From: Ilex aquifolium
Lineage: Eukaryota > Streptophyta > Magnoliopsida > Aquifoliales > Aquifoliaceae
Direction: 5' to 3'
Assembly (NCBI GenBank): GCA_951799425.1
Contig: OX637401.1
Coordinates: 16,393,501-16,457,500 of the forward strand
DNA: 64,000 nt
A model generated the notes under the pieces. It saw only the letters and a list, made by a program, of their open reading frames with translations, searched no databases and was not told the origin of the DNA. The translations under genes and the position numbers were made by a program. Positions 34,175-47,109 of the stretch are shown here, piece by piece. How positions within the stretch are numbered: position 1 is the stretch's first letter; the number at the start of each line of letters is the position of its first letter.

Positions 34175-34496
34175 TTAGTATCCACCTTATTAAGCATATA
34201 ACATTTATGTCTACATCCAATTTACTTTAATCAATATTGTGGCTTTATCAATTTATTCAGTGTGTTGTCATATCTCAATTTTTTCATTGTCACATCCTGT
34301 CATTGTCAAATCAGTTCTGAACTTTACAGTGTCATGTCCTATTCACTTTAATCAGTCTATGTAGTGTGTTGTCATATCCCAAATTTTTCATTGTCATTTT
34401 GCATCACAGCCAAATCAGTTATAAATTTTGCATTGTGATGTCCTTTCACTGCAATTTTAAATTGTCAACCCGAGCATATATACACTACCATTCACA

Positions 34497-35229
34497 ATTG
34501 TGTAAATGCACCACCACCAAACAAAATATATAGGAGCACATCACATGCAAGTTCTTCTTCACGCAATGACCAAAATAGTTCATCTTCGGCTAACAAACGC
34601 GAACGCTTAACGGACAGATCAACATCGCTGAACAAAGTTCCTTCTATTGAATCATATACTGATTCTAGTAGTGTAACGTGGTATGGACGAAAGCGTGCAT
34701 TCCGCAATGAGCCCATCGACCCTTATCACCCTATTCGGTCAAGTTGTACATGTAATTGTTGGGCCTGCAACTGATTATCCACCTTCAGGTGCTCATATCG
34801 AACTCACACTAAGATGGCGATAGTTATATGACAAAACGTTGTGACCTTGAAGTATTTTATCGTTGGCATGGAATTGTGGTACCAAAGGCACGTTCGGCTG
34901 ATATTTATAATTCACAGAATTCAAACAATCATGACGAGGTCATATCAAGGCTTGAACGTGAAAATGATCAAATGCAGCATTGTCTTGATCGTTTTCATGC
35001 ACTCGATTATGCAAGAACAGAGTATTTTGATTATGAATATGTCGAAATTGAAATTTTAGAGGATCTGTTACTTGTTTCTTATCCCAAACTTTTTAATTTC
35101 TCTGATTTGGACGATGATGCGTCTGACACTTTTACCCATCATGTTTATGTGTACTCGATAATTCTTTATATTGTTTTGAATATCAACCACGTTATTGACA
35201 TCTTTTTTTTTTATATGTATACGTTCTGA
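34497..35229 (+). pseudogene. family-X ORF, copy 3
   Basis: Unknown function. The first open block, 34497-34770, reads as a serine/asparagine-rich segment with a cysteine cluster CTCNCWACN at its end. After a break, a second block from the ATG at 34828 has FYRWHGIVVPKARSADIYN, then HDEVISRLERENDQMQHCLD with RFHALDYART, the family-X core, and an acidic C-terminal part (FNFSDLDDDASD). The hydrophobic extension after about 35130 is probably not coding. The break between blocks contains stops in all three frames. An intron is possible but I see no convincing splice pair. Confidence 0.45.
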
Positions 35230-35654
35230 ATAATTTATATTTTTACACCGCTTAATAAACATTATTGTCGACATAATCAACATAAAAAATAAAATTTTAT
35301 TTTGTTTTATGTATGCTTTTAAAATTATATGATAAAATGAAAATTAATTATATGTATACATTTTCAATTTTTAAAGTTTGATATATTCTAAATTTAAGTA
35401 TTTTTAAATGATCAATATTTATTTATTGAATATAATAAAATTTTTAAATAAATGAAAAAGAACTCATCCTCTAAAAAAGAGAGGGAGTAAAACAGTTTTA
35501 GGTATCACTTTTAAGGAGCAAGACAACAAAACGTCAGTAAGACCAACGAAAATTTATGTATTTTTTCAATTATCAAAATTTATTTATTAAATATAATTAA
35601 ATTTTTTAATAAATAAAAATTAAACATTTTACTCATAGAAAAAACTTTCAATAT

Positions 35655-35914
35655 ACACGTCATTTGGATTGACGTTTTTTGAAGACGTCAGTCCAAATGA
35701 CGTTTTAACTTCTACATTGTCCATAGGAAACGTCAGTTGATCTGACGTTTTTAGTCGTTGGACTTGGGCCATAGTGTTCCACAAAAAATGTCATTTAGTC
35801 TGACGTTTTTAGGCTAAATACGTCAGTAAAAATTCCTGAATTTAATAAATACTTTCAAATCAACTCTCTTTTGTGAATAATATTTGAAAACTCTTTTGAG
35901 TTGGGTAAAACCTC
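35655..35914 (-). repeat. MULE right terminal inverted repeat
   Basis: It is the reverse complement of the left repeat, sharing blocks around TTTTCAAAAATTATTCACAA, TTTGAAAGTATTT, CTATGGCCCAAG and GGACTGACGT. Several ACGTCAG/CTGACGT units are retained. Confidence 0.88.
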
Positions 35915-35923
35915 TAGTGGATA
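35915..35923. repeat. MULE target duplication, right
   Basis: TAGTGGATA is an exact copy of 19687-19695. Confidence 0.93.
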
Positions 35924-36440
35924 ACCGGTAGAGTGTGGTTTCATGCAAAGATAAACTTTTGACAGCCTTTTGTCATTGGGTGTAAGAGAGGTGATATGAC
36001 TTGTCATTGTCTTTTAGTGACCAAACAAATACTATCCATTAACTAGAATCCGAAGTTTGTTCATACTGCAAAAGAAACTCCATTGTCGCATGACTGGATC
36101 ATTTCGCAAATTGCTGGAAGATGACTTCATTCTTGTCACACCAAATAAACTAACACAGCACCAAAACAATTGCACCGAGTTTTGGGCTTAAGCTGCAGAA
36201 TAATTTTCCAAAAAGAGTTGGCTACGGTACAGACATTTGATTTTTTGGTACCATATTAAAATTTTAATGTCAACCGTTGATGAATCTCACAATTAAAATG
36301 AACAGTTGATTAATTTAAATTTTTTTTTTTTTTGTTTTCCAATGAGTAACCGGTAACTTGTTATACAAGTTTAGCAGATAAAATAAGACATTGATATGAC
36401 TTTATTAGATAATACATCATTATTAGAGTTATTAGTCCAA
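35924..36440 (-). other. intergenic with LINE/RNase H-like scrap
   Basis: On the minus strand, 36020-36230 reads LFGKLFCSLSPKLGAI..., then FIWCDKNEVIFQ and HATMEFLLQYEQ with three stops. This resembles the link between the zf-RVT region and RNase H in plant LINE-type proteins. The rest shows nothing. Confidence 0.4.
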
Positions 36441-39303
36441 TTAAAATTTATTATAATATTGGTACTACAATGAAGGTAATATTTACAACACCAATAGATA
36501 AAAGTATTAGAATTGTCAACATATTTAAGAAATTTTGTTTACAATATTTATGGGTATTTTAGTGTTAATTTGGTTAATATTACAAGAACAGTGGGTATTA
36601 CTATGCACTTAAAGGTCACATTACGAAGATTGTAGATAAATTTACGGCAGAAATTAGTTAAATTACAACTACTGTGGATAAATTTACAACAACTTTGATT
36701 ATTTTACAATAGTTAAGGGTATGTTATACTACAGTGGAGGTAAAATTATAACAAATGAGATAAGATTACTACCTATTAGGGTAAAGTTACTACTACTATG
36801 GGTGAAGTTACCACATTTAAAGGTCACATTACAAGGATTGTGGGTTAATTTATAACATAAATTAGTTAAGTTGTGGATGAATTTACAGCAACCTTGGTGA
36901 AACTATAACAATTAAGGGTATCTTTACTACAATTTATGATTAAATTACAACAATAGTAGACAAAATTAGAAGAGTATTGGTGAAAGTTACTACTGTATTG
37001 GCTGAAGTTACAACACATGTTGATAATATTACAAACTTAAAAATAAATGTATATCAATTGTGGTATCTTTACCCTAAAATGGTGGTAAATTTACTCTAAA
37101 TATTAGTAACATCATCCAAAATAATCGTAATATTACCCTAAAAGTGGCAATCATCCCTAACAGTGGTAATATTACACCAAACAATAGTAACATTACCGAA
37201 ATAGTTGTAAATTCACTTTGAATCATAGTAAATTCATCCAAATCATTGTAATATTATTCCAAACGATGGTACTGTTGATCCAAATACCATTTGTTTCATC
37301 AAATTAACACTAAATTAACATTGAATTCATCTAATTAACATTAAAAATTCATCAAATTAATATGTAATTTAATCAAATTAATATTCAATTTGTCCAATTA
37401 ATATTCAAATTCATCCGACTAACATTCAATGTCTCAAATTAACATCCAATAAACATTCAATTCATCAGATCAACACCAAAGTACAATGCAATTTCATCCA
37501 ATTAACACTCAATTCATCAAATTGACATCCAAATTCATCTAATTAGCAATAAATTCATCCAATTAAAATTCAATTTCATCAAATTAACATTTAATTTATC
37601 AAATAAACAATAAATTAACATTCAATTATATTCAATTCATCAAATTAATACAAAATTATCATTCAATTCATCAAATTAACATTCAAATTCAACTGGTTAA
37701 CATTAAATTTATGAAATTAACATTCAATTCATCTAATTTATATTTCATTCATCAAATTAAAATAAAATTAACATTCAATTCATTCAATTTATATTCAAAT
37801 TTATCGCATTAACGCTCAATTTATTCAATTATCATAAAAAATTATTCAATAAACATTCAACTCATCAAATTAACACAAAAGTAATATGCAATTTCATCAA
37901 ATTAACATTCAATTCATCAAATTGATACCAAATTAACACCAAAATTCATCCAATTGGCAATCAGTTCAACAAATTAATGTTCAATTTCATCCAGTTAACA
38001 TTCAAGTTCACCCAATTAATATTCAATTCACCTAATTTATGTCAACTTAACATTCAATTCATCAAATCAACAACAAATTAATATGCAATTTAATCCAATC
38101 GACATTCCATTTATCAAATTGACATTAAATTAACATCCGTATTCATCCAATTAACATTCAATGCATAAAATTACTATTTAGCATCGTTCAACATCAAATT
38201 AACAAAAAATAAAAATTTAATTTCATTCAATTAACACTCAATTCATCAAATTAACACAAAATTAACATTCAATTTCATCTACTTAAACATTTAGTTCATC
38301 AAATTCATATTGAATTTGAACTAGTACAAATTAAATTCATCAAATTATCAACCAAATTAACATTCAACTTCAACCAATTAATATTCAATTCATTCAATTA
38401 GCATTCAATTTCATCTCATTAATATTCAATTGATCAAATTAGCATCCAAAGTCTTCAAATCAACATTCAATTCACCAAACCAAACCAAAGTAATATGCAA
38501 TTGCATCTAATTACACTCAATTCATCAAATTAGCATCCAAAATTATCCAATGAACTTTCAATTCGTTAAATTAAAATTAAATTTCATTCAATTAACATTC
38601 AATTTATCAAATGAATAATAAATTAAATTTTAGTTTATTCAATTAACACAAAAGTAACATTAAATTTATCAAATTAATATTAAAATTTCTCAAATTAACA
38701 CAAAATTAATATTTAATTTCATCTTATTAATATTCAATTCCTCAAATTAATATTAAAATTCAACTAGTTAACATTAAATTGACCAAATTAACATCAAAAT
38801 TGACATTCAATTATATTCAATTGATTTTTTTAATTAATGAAATTTAATGTTAAATTCATAAATTTTGAATTGACTAGATTGAAGGTTAATTTGGCATTGA
38901 TTTATGAATTGGATGAAATTAAATGTTAAATTCATAAATGTTAATGTTAATTTGATGAAATTTACAGTCAATATACTTTTAATTTGATGAAATTGAATTT
39001 AATAGATAAAATTCAATTGCTGAATTTGGTGTTAATTTGAATTGATGAAATCAAACGTTAATTTGGTATTGATTTAATGAATTGGAGAAAATTAGGTATT
39101 AATTCGATGAAATCAGTGTTAATTCAATGTTCATAAATTTGAATTGATGAATTCGATGTTAAAATAAATTTGAATTGGTGTTAATTCAATTTCATGCAAC
39201 TCAATATTCAATTCATCAAACTAACACCAAAATGACATTCAGATTCTCAAATAATATTCAATTTTATTAAATTAATTTTCAATTTATCAAATTAACAATA
39301 TAT

Positions 39304-39376
39304 TTCCCCCTCCCCCTCCCCCTCCCCCTTCCCCTTCCCCTTCCCCTTCCCCTTCCCCTTCCTCTTCCCCTTCCCC
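39304..39376. repeat. 73-bp homopyrimidine tract
   Basis: Units CCCCCT then CCCCTT, uninterrupted by purines, sit within AT-rich repeat sequence. Mirror-symmetric tracts of this kind can form triplex DNA. Confidence 0.92.
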
Positions 39377-42300
39377 AAAAAATAATAAAAATAATAATAT
39401 ATTAACATTCAAATTCATTAAATTAACATTCAATTCATAAAATTAACATAAAATTAACAACCAATTTTAATCTAATTAATATTTAAATTCAACTAATTAA
39501 TATCAAATTCATCAAATTAATATCCAAATTAGCATTCAATTTCATCTTGTTAACATTCAATTTATCAAATTAATAATCAATTAACATTTAATTTCATCCA
39601 ACAATAATTCAGTTCATCAAATGAATAGTCAAATTCACCAAATTAACATACAATACATCAAATTAACATCCCAAATCACCCAATTAATATTCAATTCATC
39701 AATTAAACATTAAAATAACATACAATTTCATCCAATTAACTTTCAAATCTTTAAATTGACAAAATATTAATACCTAAATTCTTCAAATTAGCATTTAGTT
39801 CATCAAATTCATATTCAATTTTATCCAATTAATATTTAATTTATGAAATTAACAAAAAAATAACCTTTTCTTTAATCCAATTGACATTTAATTCAGTAAA
39901 TTAAAATAAAATTGACATTCATATTTGTCCAAATCAACATTCATTTTCACCCAGTTAACATTCAATTTATTAAATTAACTCCAAATTAATCAATTTAACA
40001 TTCAATTCCATCAAATTTACATTCAATTCTTTATTTTGTATGAATTGAACACCTGACCCCTACTTAGGAGTATCAAGGGTAACATAGTTTGCTAATTTGA
40101 TAAAATTGAAGATCAATTTGGTGTTAATTAGATGAAATAATATTTAATAAATAAAATTAAATGTGAATTTGAAGTTTTTTTTGATGAGTTGAATCGCAAT
40201 AAGATGAAATTTAATGTTTATTTGATAAAATGAATGGTCAATATAATGTTAATTTGATGGAATTTGATTTTAATAAATAAAAATGAGAGTGAATTTGATT
40301 AAAAAATTATTTGATTAAAATTTGACAGTAAAAATTATTTTTCTACATATTACATTCGAGTTGATTAAAATTCATTTTCTTACATATTAAAATTTGAACC
40401 GATTAAAATTAGATTCGAGTTGATTAAATATTATTTTTTAACATAGTAAAATTCGAGCCAATTAATTTTGTGATTTTACTTATTAAAATTCGAGTTGATT
40501 TGAGCTCAACTTGAGCTACTAGCGCCTAGCACTGATTAGAATTTGATTCGAGCCGATTGAAATTTATAATTTTTTACTTCTTAAAATTCGATTCAAGTTG
40601 ATTAAAATTAATCGGCTCGAATCAAATTTTAATGAACTCACATTAAATTTTAATCGGCCCGAATTTTGATACATAGAAAAATATAAATTTTAATCGACTC
40701 AAATTTTAATACGTAAAAAATGAATTTTACTGAACTTGAATCAAATTTTAATTGGCACGAATTTTAATACGTAAAAAAATATAAATTTTAATCAATTTGT
40801 ATGAAAGTAAACATTAAATTCATGAATTTTAATGTTTATTTAGTTAAATTGGTGGTCAATTTGAATTGACGAAATTGAATGTTTATTTGTTGTTAAACTT
40901 TAAATTTTATTTTGAACTAACAAAATTTTGAATTGATGAAATTAAATTTTATGAATGTTTGCGATCTATCACAAGAACTTGAGATCTATCACAAAGTTAC
41001 TGTAGTCTATACGAAATGTGGTTTCTTCACCCAAATTTGTTAATGTACAACTAATCTTATTGAAAAAAGGTAAGTTTGGGATCGATCACAAGTTCACAAA
41101 AGTGAGTTTTACTGAAATCTAGAGATTGGTGATCGATCACAAATATTTTGGATAATATTAACACCATATTGGTTAGATTTAATATTTTTAAGGATAATAT
41201 TATCATTGTTGTGGTAAGATTTACCAAAATCATGGGCTATTTACCACAATTAAGAGTAGATTTATCATATGTGAGGATCAATTTACAACAATTAAGGGTA
41301 TATTTACCACTTTTGACGGTTAATTTACGGCAATTGTGGATAAATTTATCACAATTAAGGGCAAACTTACCATTATTGTGGGTAAGCGTACCAGATTTGT
41401 GGACATATTTATAATTTTAAAGGACTATTTATGACTTTTTTGGTAATATTTACAACATATGTGGGTAGTTTACGATAATCAAGGGTAAATTTATTAAAAT
41501 TTAGGGTTAACTTAGAATGATTGTGGATAAATTTACTAAAACATAGGTCAAGTTTACTTTTATTTTGGTTAATATTGCGATTGATCTTATGTTTTTGCGA
41601 TTGATCATAATACTACATTTTTTTTATCTATCCCAATAGATTAGGATCTTTTGCAAAAGCTTAGAATATACCTTAAAATGTTTAAAAAATGTTTGAGATC
41701 AATCACAGGTATCCTTGACTTATTTTTTTGGCAATTAATCTTTAATTTGTTTCTTTACATTAAATATCACCAATTTAAAGTCTTTTTTCATCAAATCATT
41801 AACACCAAATTGACCTTTAATTTTATAAAAATGACATTTAATTTCAACAATTTACAATTTAATTCCACCAAATTAACATTCAATTTTATCCAATTAAAGT
41901 TCAAATCATTCAATTTAATTTAGATTCAAGCTGATTACATTTTATTTTTTTTATGTATTAAAATTCGAGTTGATTTGAGATCAACCTGAGCTACTAGCAC
42001 CTAGCACTGATTGAAATTCGATTCGAATCAATTGAAATTTTTATTTTTTTACTTCTTAAAATTCGTGTTAATTAAAATTCGATTAAAGTTGATTAAAATT
42101 TGTTTTTTACGTATTCAAATTTGAGTTGATTAAGTTTTATATTTTTTTATGTATCAAAATTTAGGTCAATTAAAATTCAATACGAGTTGATTAAAATTTG
42201 ATGAGAGTCGATTAAAACTCGAATTGAATTTTAATCGACTCAAATTTTAATAAGTAAAAAAAATATAATTTTAAAGAGTCTCGAATTTAAATACATAAAA

Positions 42301-43985
42301 AATAAATTTTAACTAGCTTGAATCAAATTTTAATTGACACGAATTTTAATAAGTAAAAAAATATAAATTTTAATGGACTCGAATCGAATTTTAATATTTA
42401 CCTTCATCCCATTAGCATTCAATATAATCGAATTTCAATGTTAATTTGAAAAAAGTTGACTTTCATTAAATTCAAGAATTTTAATGTTTATTTAATAAAA
42501 TAGGCGGTCAATTTTGTGTTAATTTTATGAAATCAAAGTTTAATAAATAAAATTAAAGGTGATTTTTTTATTGATGTGGTGAAAGTGAATTTTGTGATCT
42601 ATCCCAATTATTTATTTTTTTTGGAATATATCAAAATTATTATTATTTTTTTGAAATATTTTGAAATAATTATTTTTTTTATCTCCAAAATATTTGCGAT
42701 TTATCTCAAGAGCTTAGGATCTATCGCAAGGTTGTAGTAATCTCCCCCCAAATTTTATTGAAAAACTGTAAGTTTGGGATCGATCACAAATGTCTATGAT
42801 CGATCACAAGGTCACTAGAGTGAGATTTAGAAAAATTGTGGGAAATTTACCACAATTAATGACAGATTTATCACATTTGAGGGTCAGTTTACAGTAACTA
42901 TGGATAAATTTATAAGTTTATTGGTTAATTTACGATTATTCTGGGTAACATTACGAGAATTAAGGGTAAATTTACGATAAAAATAGGTTAAATTAAAATC
43001 ATGGTAGATACATTTACCACAATTGTGGAGACGTTACTACATCAAAGGAAAATTTTACTATAGTTCAAGGTTAAATACAACGATTGTGGGTAAGATTATT
43101 AGTATATAAGACAATTTTACAATTTAATATGGTGAAATTATTATTATTTTTTATCTAAAAAATATTTGCGATCTATCACAAGAGCTTGAAATCTATCACA
43201 ATGTTACAGTAGTTTTCCCCCAAAAGTGATTTCTTCACCCAAAATTGATAACACACAACCAATCTTATTGAAAAAAAAGTTAAGTTTGAGATCGATCACA
43301 AACGTCTGTGATCGATCACAAGGTCATTGGAGTGAGATTTACCCAAACTGTGGACAATTTACCACAATTAAGGCCATATTTATCATATTTGAAGGTTAGT
43401 TTACAACAATTATGGATAAATTTACAAGTTTAGAGGTGAATTTAAGATTGTTCTGATTCATAAATTATACTTTTACAATAAATGTGGTTAAATGTACAAA
43501 TCATACTTTTATCACCATAGTGGTTAAAGTTTGCCTACTACTTCAGTAATTTTTTCTACTACTGTTATAAATTTTTCATTGATGTTGTAATTTTGTCTAC
43601 TACAGTATTAATTTTATCCAGTATTGTGGTAATTTTATCATTACTGTTGTAAATTTCCTACTAATGTCGTAAATTTTCCATTAATATTGTAATTTTTTCC
43701 ATTACTGTGATAATTTTGCCAACTATTGTTGTAAATTTTTCACTGATGTTGTAATTTTGCCTACTACTGGAGTAATTTTGCCCACAATTATTGTAAACTT
43801 AGGAAAATTGTGGATAAAGTTATTAGTACATAGGCCAATTTTATTTTCATTTTGGTTAATATTATGATAACTGTGAATAATAATTCAAACTTAAAAGATA
43901 AATATACAATATCAGTGGGATACCCTAGTGTCGTATTTACGACAAATGTGGTTAAAGGTTTCAATCATACTTTTATCACCATAGT

Positions 43986-46297
43986 TGTCACGCCCCATCC
44001 CGGTCTCCCAAGGATGAGACGCGACTAGGTTTTTGATACACCTGTTTATATATATAATCAGGATTAATAAAACATAAAATAATCCCACAGGTGCAACAAC
44101 ACCATCCATCCGCTTAGTCAATAAGCATGATGGTAAAACTTGTCTCATAACCTGTACCATATATAACACCTCTACTAATGGTTTATTTCCCAGGTTATAG
44201 ACATATGCAAAGAAATCCCACACCCACATAGCATACATCACAAGTACGCTTGTTGAGTCTATATACAATATATGCTATTTACCTGACATGTTAATCTCTC
44301 ATAAATAAACTATATAACTCAGCAAAATAAATACATAATAACCTGAGTAAAATCACATGAACTTCGTTGAACCACTAGACACAATTCAACCGACTGGACA
44401 GTGGACTGATCTGAAATTTTCCTCTACAATACCTGGAAAAGAGAAACTATAGGGGTGTGAGCTAAACCACGCGCTCAGTGAGTATACATGCTGTATATGA
44501 AATGGAAATGATAGTAATACACTGAAGTAGGTAGATACTACGTAGATACACGTATCAAACAACAGCATCATTCCAATTCCAAAGAATTCACAAGCCACAT
44601 CACATTCACACTACCCCTCATCGGGTAATCGATCCCACATGGATCCGTGTCTCCCGAACCTCCCGGGAACACCACAGTGCTAGCACACCACTGCACGCCC
44701 AGTGATCAGGCATCGACGCCCCTGTCTCAAACAGTGCGCCACATTCCACAATACACAATACACAGTACAAAACATCATACAATCACATAAGCACATAACA
44801 CATAATCCTGGAGAAATGCTATTCAATTTAATCATTTACTATTATCTTATAATAGCATTTCCAAAACATATAAAGATATACACCCACCTCAAATATACAG
44901 ATCTACGACCTTTCGGTCCTATCGGTAGATCATTCCGGTGTTACCGTATTTGTTCCAACACCGACAGTCTCACCTGTTCCACCTAACACATTTGTAATTT
45001 CAATATCAATATGTTTATCACACATAATAATTAATTATGCACTAATACATGCAAAGTGATGCACCCCAAAGTGCCCCGGTAACTCCGATTACCGCACTAT
45101 CCACTCACACATTAGTACTTTTTATTCTAGGAATCACATTTCCTCCCCAAATATTCAAAATCAATCACATTAATCACAATTAGGATTAAGTAGGTCAAAC
45201 ACATTGACCGGGGGCCCATTATCACACATTTTTGACCCCGAATCATAAAAACTGCACTTCCGGCGTTCCATACATTTCGCACCGGACATTATACTCATTT
45301 GCATTCGAAAGTCATAATATCACATCAAGCATCATTTAAAAATGCTGCATGTAAAATTTCAAGTCATTTGGATTAAAATTCACACATGTGATAATAACAT
45401 TTAAAAATTAGGGTTTCGGCGTTACTGACACCCTTTTCCAACCTCTATCGCTCTTTTCTTTTAAGACCACTACACTTAAATTCACATATACATTAAATCA
45501 ATGTAAAAACAGCCCCTATTTGCACCATTTGACCCTCCATTTCACACCCATAAATTTCGGTTCCGACTTAGTCTACTCAAAGCATCTCGAGTGTTCATTT
45601 CCCACATTTTCTCACACTCATTATGTACCTATTTAAAATTCATGTTTAACAGCCCGTTAATCATGCTAAATACACTTAATTACACCCATACCAAATATGT
45701 TTTGACATTACTCGAAATCAGCCCATGAAATTAAATTATAAACAGCTCATATACTTAAATTAAAATAGCCTACTAATTAAAACATGTCAAAACAGCCCAC
45801 TAAATTAAATTAAAATAGCCACTAATTTAAAACAAAATAGGCCACATATTTACGTACATAAGAAAATTAATCACAACCCACGCTTAAATTAAATTTCAGG
45901 TACCTTCCTTGGTCTCGACTCAAAGAAACCACACCTATATTTTTTTTTTCCTTTCTTTCTCCCCTTTCTCTGTTGTTCTCCTCACTCTCTCACGGTTCAG
46001 TCAAGAACCAGAACTCACACAACACACACACTGTTTTTTTTTTGTAAACTAAACACACACCCACACACCTAAACTTTATACACACACACACATACACACT
46101 CGGCTTGCATGCACACACACACACGGCACACCAATCTTTTCTCATGCCAACACCTGTAAAGGTGTTGGCTTAACTACACTTACTACCCCACAAGTTTTTA
46201 AGTGATTTTAAAATTGACCCATTAGTTTTTCCACATAATTATAATTTAGCCCACTAAATTATGCTAATATGCATGCAATGTATGATCGGGTCTCACA
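43986..46297 (-). mobile_element. solo LTR, 2.3 kb
   Basis: It starts TGTCACGCCCC and ends GGGTCTCACA, flanked by ATAGT at 43981-43985 and 46298-46302. The repeat sequence on either side (CACCATAGTGGTTAAAG) closes when the LTR is removed. On the minus strand it has a TATAAAG box near 46074-46080 and a CA/CT-rich leader, so the LTR reads minus. No internal region is present, the mark of LTR-LTR recombination. The ends resemble those of 23956-28504, suggesting a related lineage. Confidence 0.88.
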
Positions 46298-47109
46298 ATA
46301 GTGGTTAAAGTTTACCCACAACTAGTAATTTTGTCCATTACTGTTATAAATTTTTCATTGATGTAGAAATTTTGCCCGTTACTGTGATAATTTTGTCCAC
46401 TAATGTTATAAATTTTTTAACTACTGTTGTAATTTTGTCTATTACTGTTGTAAATTTCCTACTAATGTCGTAAATTTTTCACTTATGTTATAATTTTCTC
46501 TACTACTGTGATAATTTTGTTCACTAATGTTGTAAATTTTTTACTGAAGTTGTAATTTTGTCTACTACTGTGGTAATTTTGCCCATAACTGTTGTAAACT
46601 TAGGAAAATTGTGGGTAAAGATAGTTGTACCTAGGCCAATTTACTTTCATTTTTGTTAATATTATGAAAATCGTGTATAATAATATAAACTTAAAGATAA
46701 ATATACAATATCGGTGGGATACCCTAGTGTCGTATTTACGATAAATGTGGTTAAAGGTTTCGATCATACTTTTACCACCACAATGGTAAAGTTTGCCCAC
46801 GACTTTAGTAATTTTGTTCATTACTTTTATAAAATTTTCACTGATGTAGTAATTTTTTCCATTACTGTAGTAATTTTGTTCATTACTATTGTAAATTTGT
46901 TTCACTACTGTTGTAATTTTGTTCATTACTGTTGTAAATTTCCTACTAATGTCGTCAATTTTTTACTGATGTTGTAATTTTCTCCACTACTGTATTAATT
47001 TTTATCCACTAATGTCATAAATTTTTTGCTAATGTTGTATTTTTTACCATTATTGTGATAATTTTGTTCACAAATGTTGTAAATTTTTCCACTATTATTC
47101 TAATTTTGT

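Larger units (their letters stand above)
19696..35914 (+). mobile_element. 16.2-kb MULE with transposase and PMD genes
   Basis: The ends are inverted copies (GAGTTTTTACCCCAACCC on the left, GAGGTTTTACCCAACTC on the reverse complement of the right), G-initial as in Mutator elements. A perfect 9-bp duplication TAGTGGATA flanks them. Inside, on the plus strand, are a mudrA-type transposase (21798-29079, split by a solo LTR) and a plant mobile domain gene (29345-32288). Three diverged small ORFs of one family follow at 32670-35229. A putative 5' leader with an intron precedes the transposase. Linkage of PMD genes with MULEs is known in plants. The extra ORFs are not something I recognise. Every gene is disrupted, so this copy is inactive. 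Confidence 0.93.

Noticed and set aside
41148-41923. ORFs in the AT-rich block
   Set aside because: Low-complexity translation of the TTTACCACAATTAAGG and ATTAACATT repeats.
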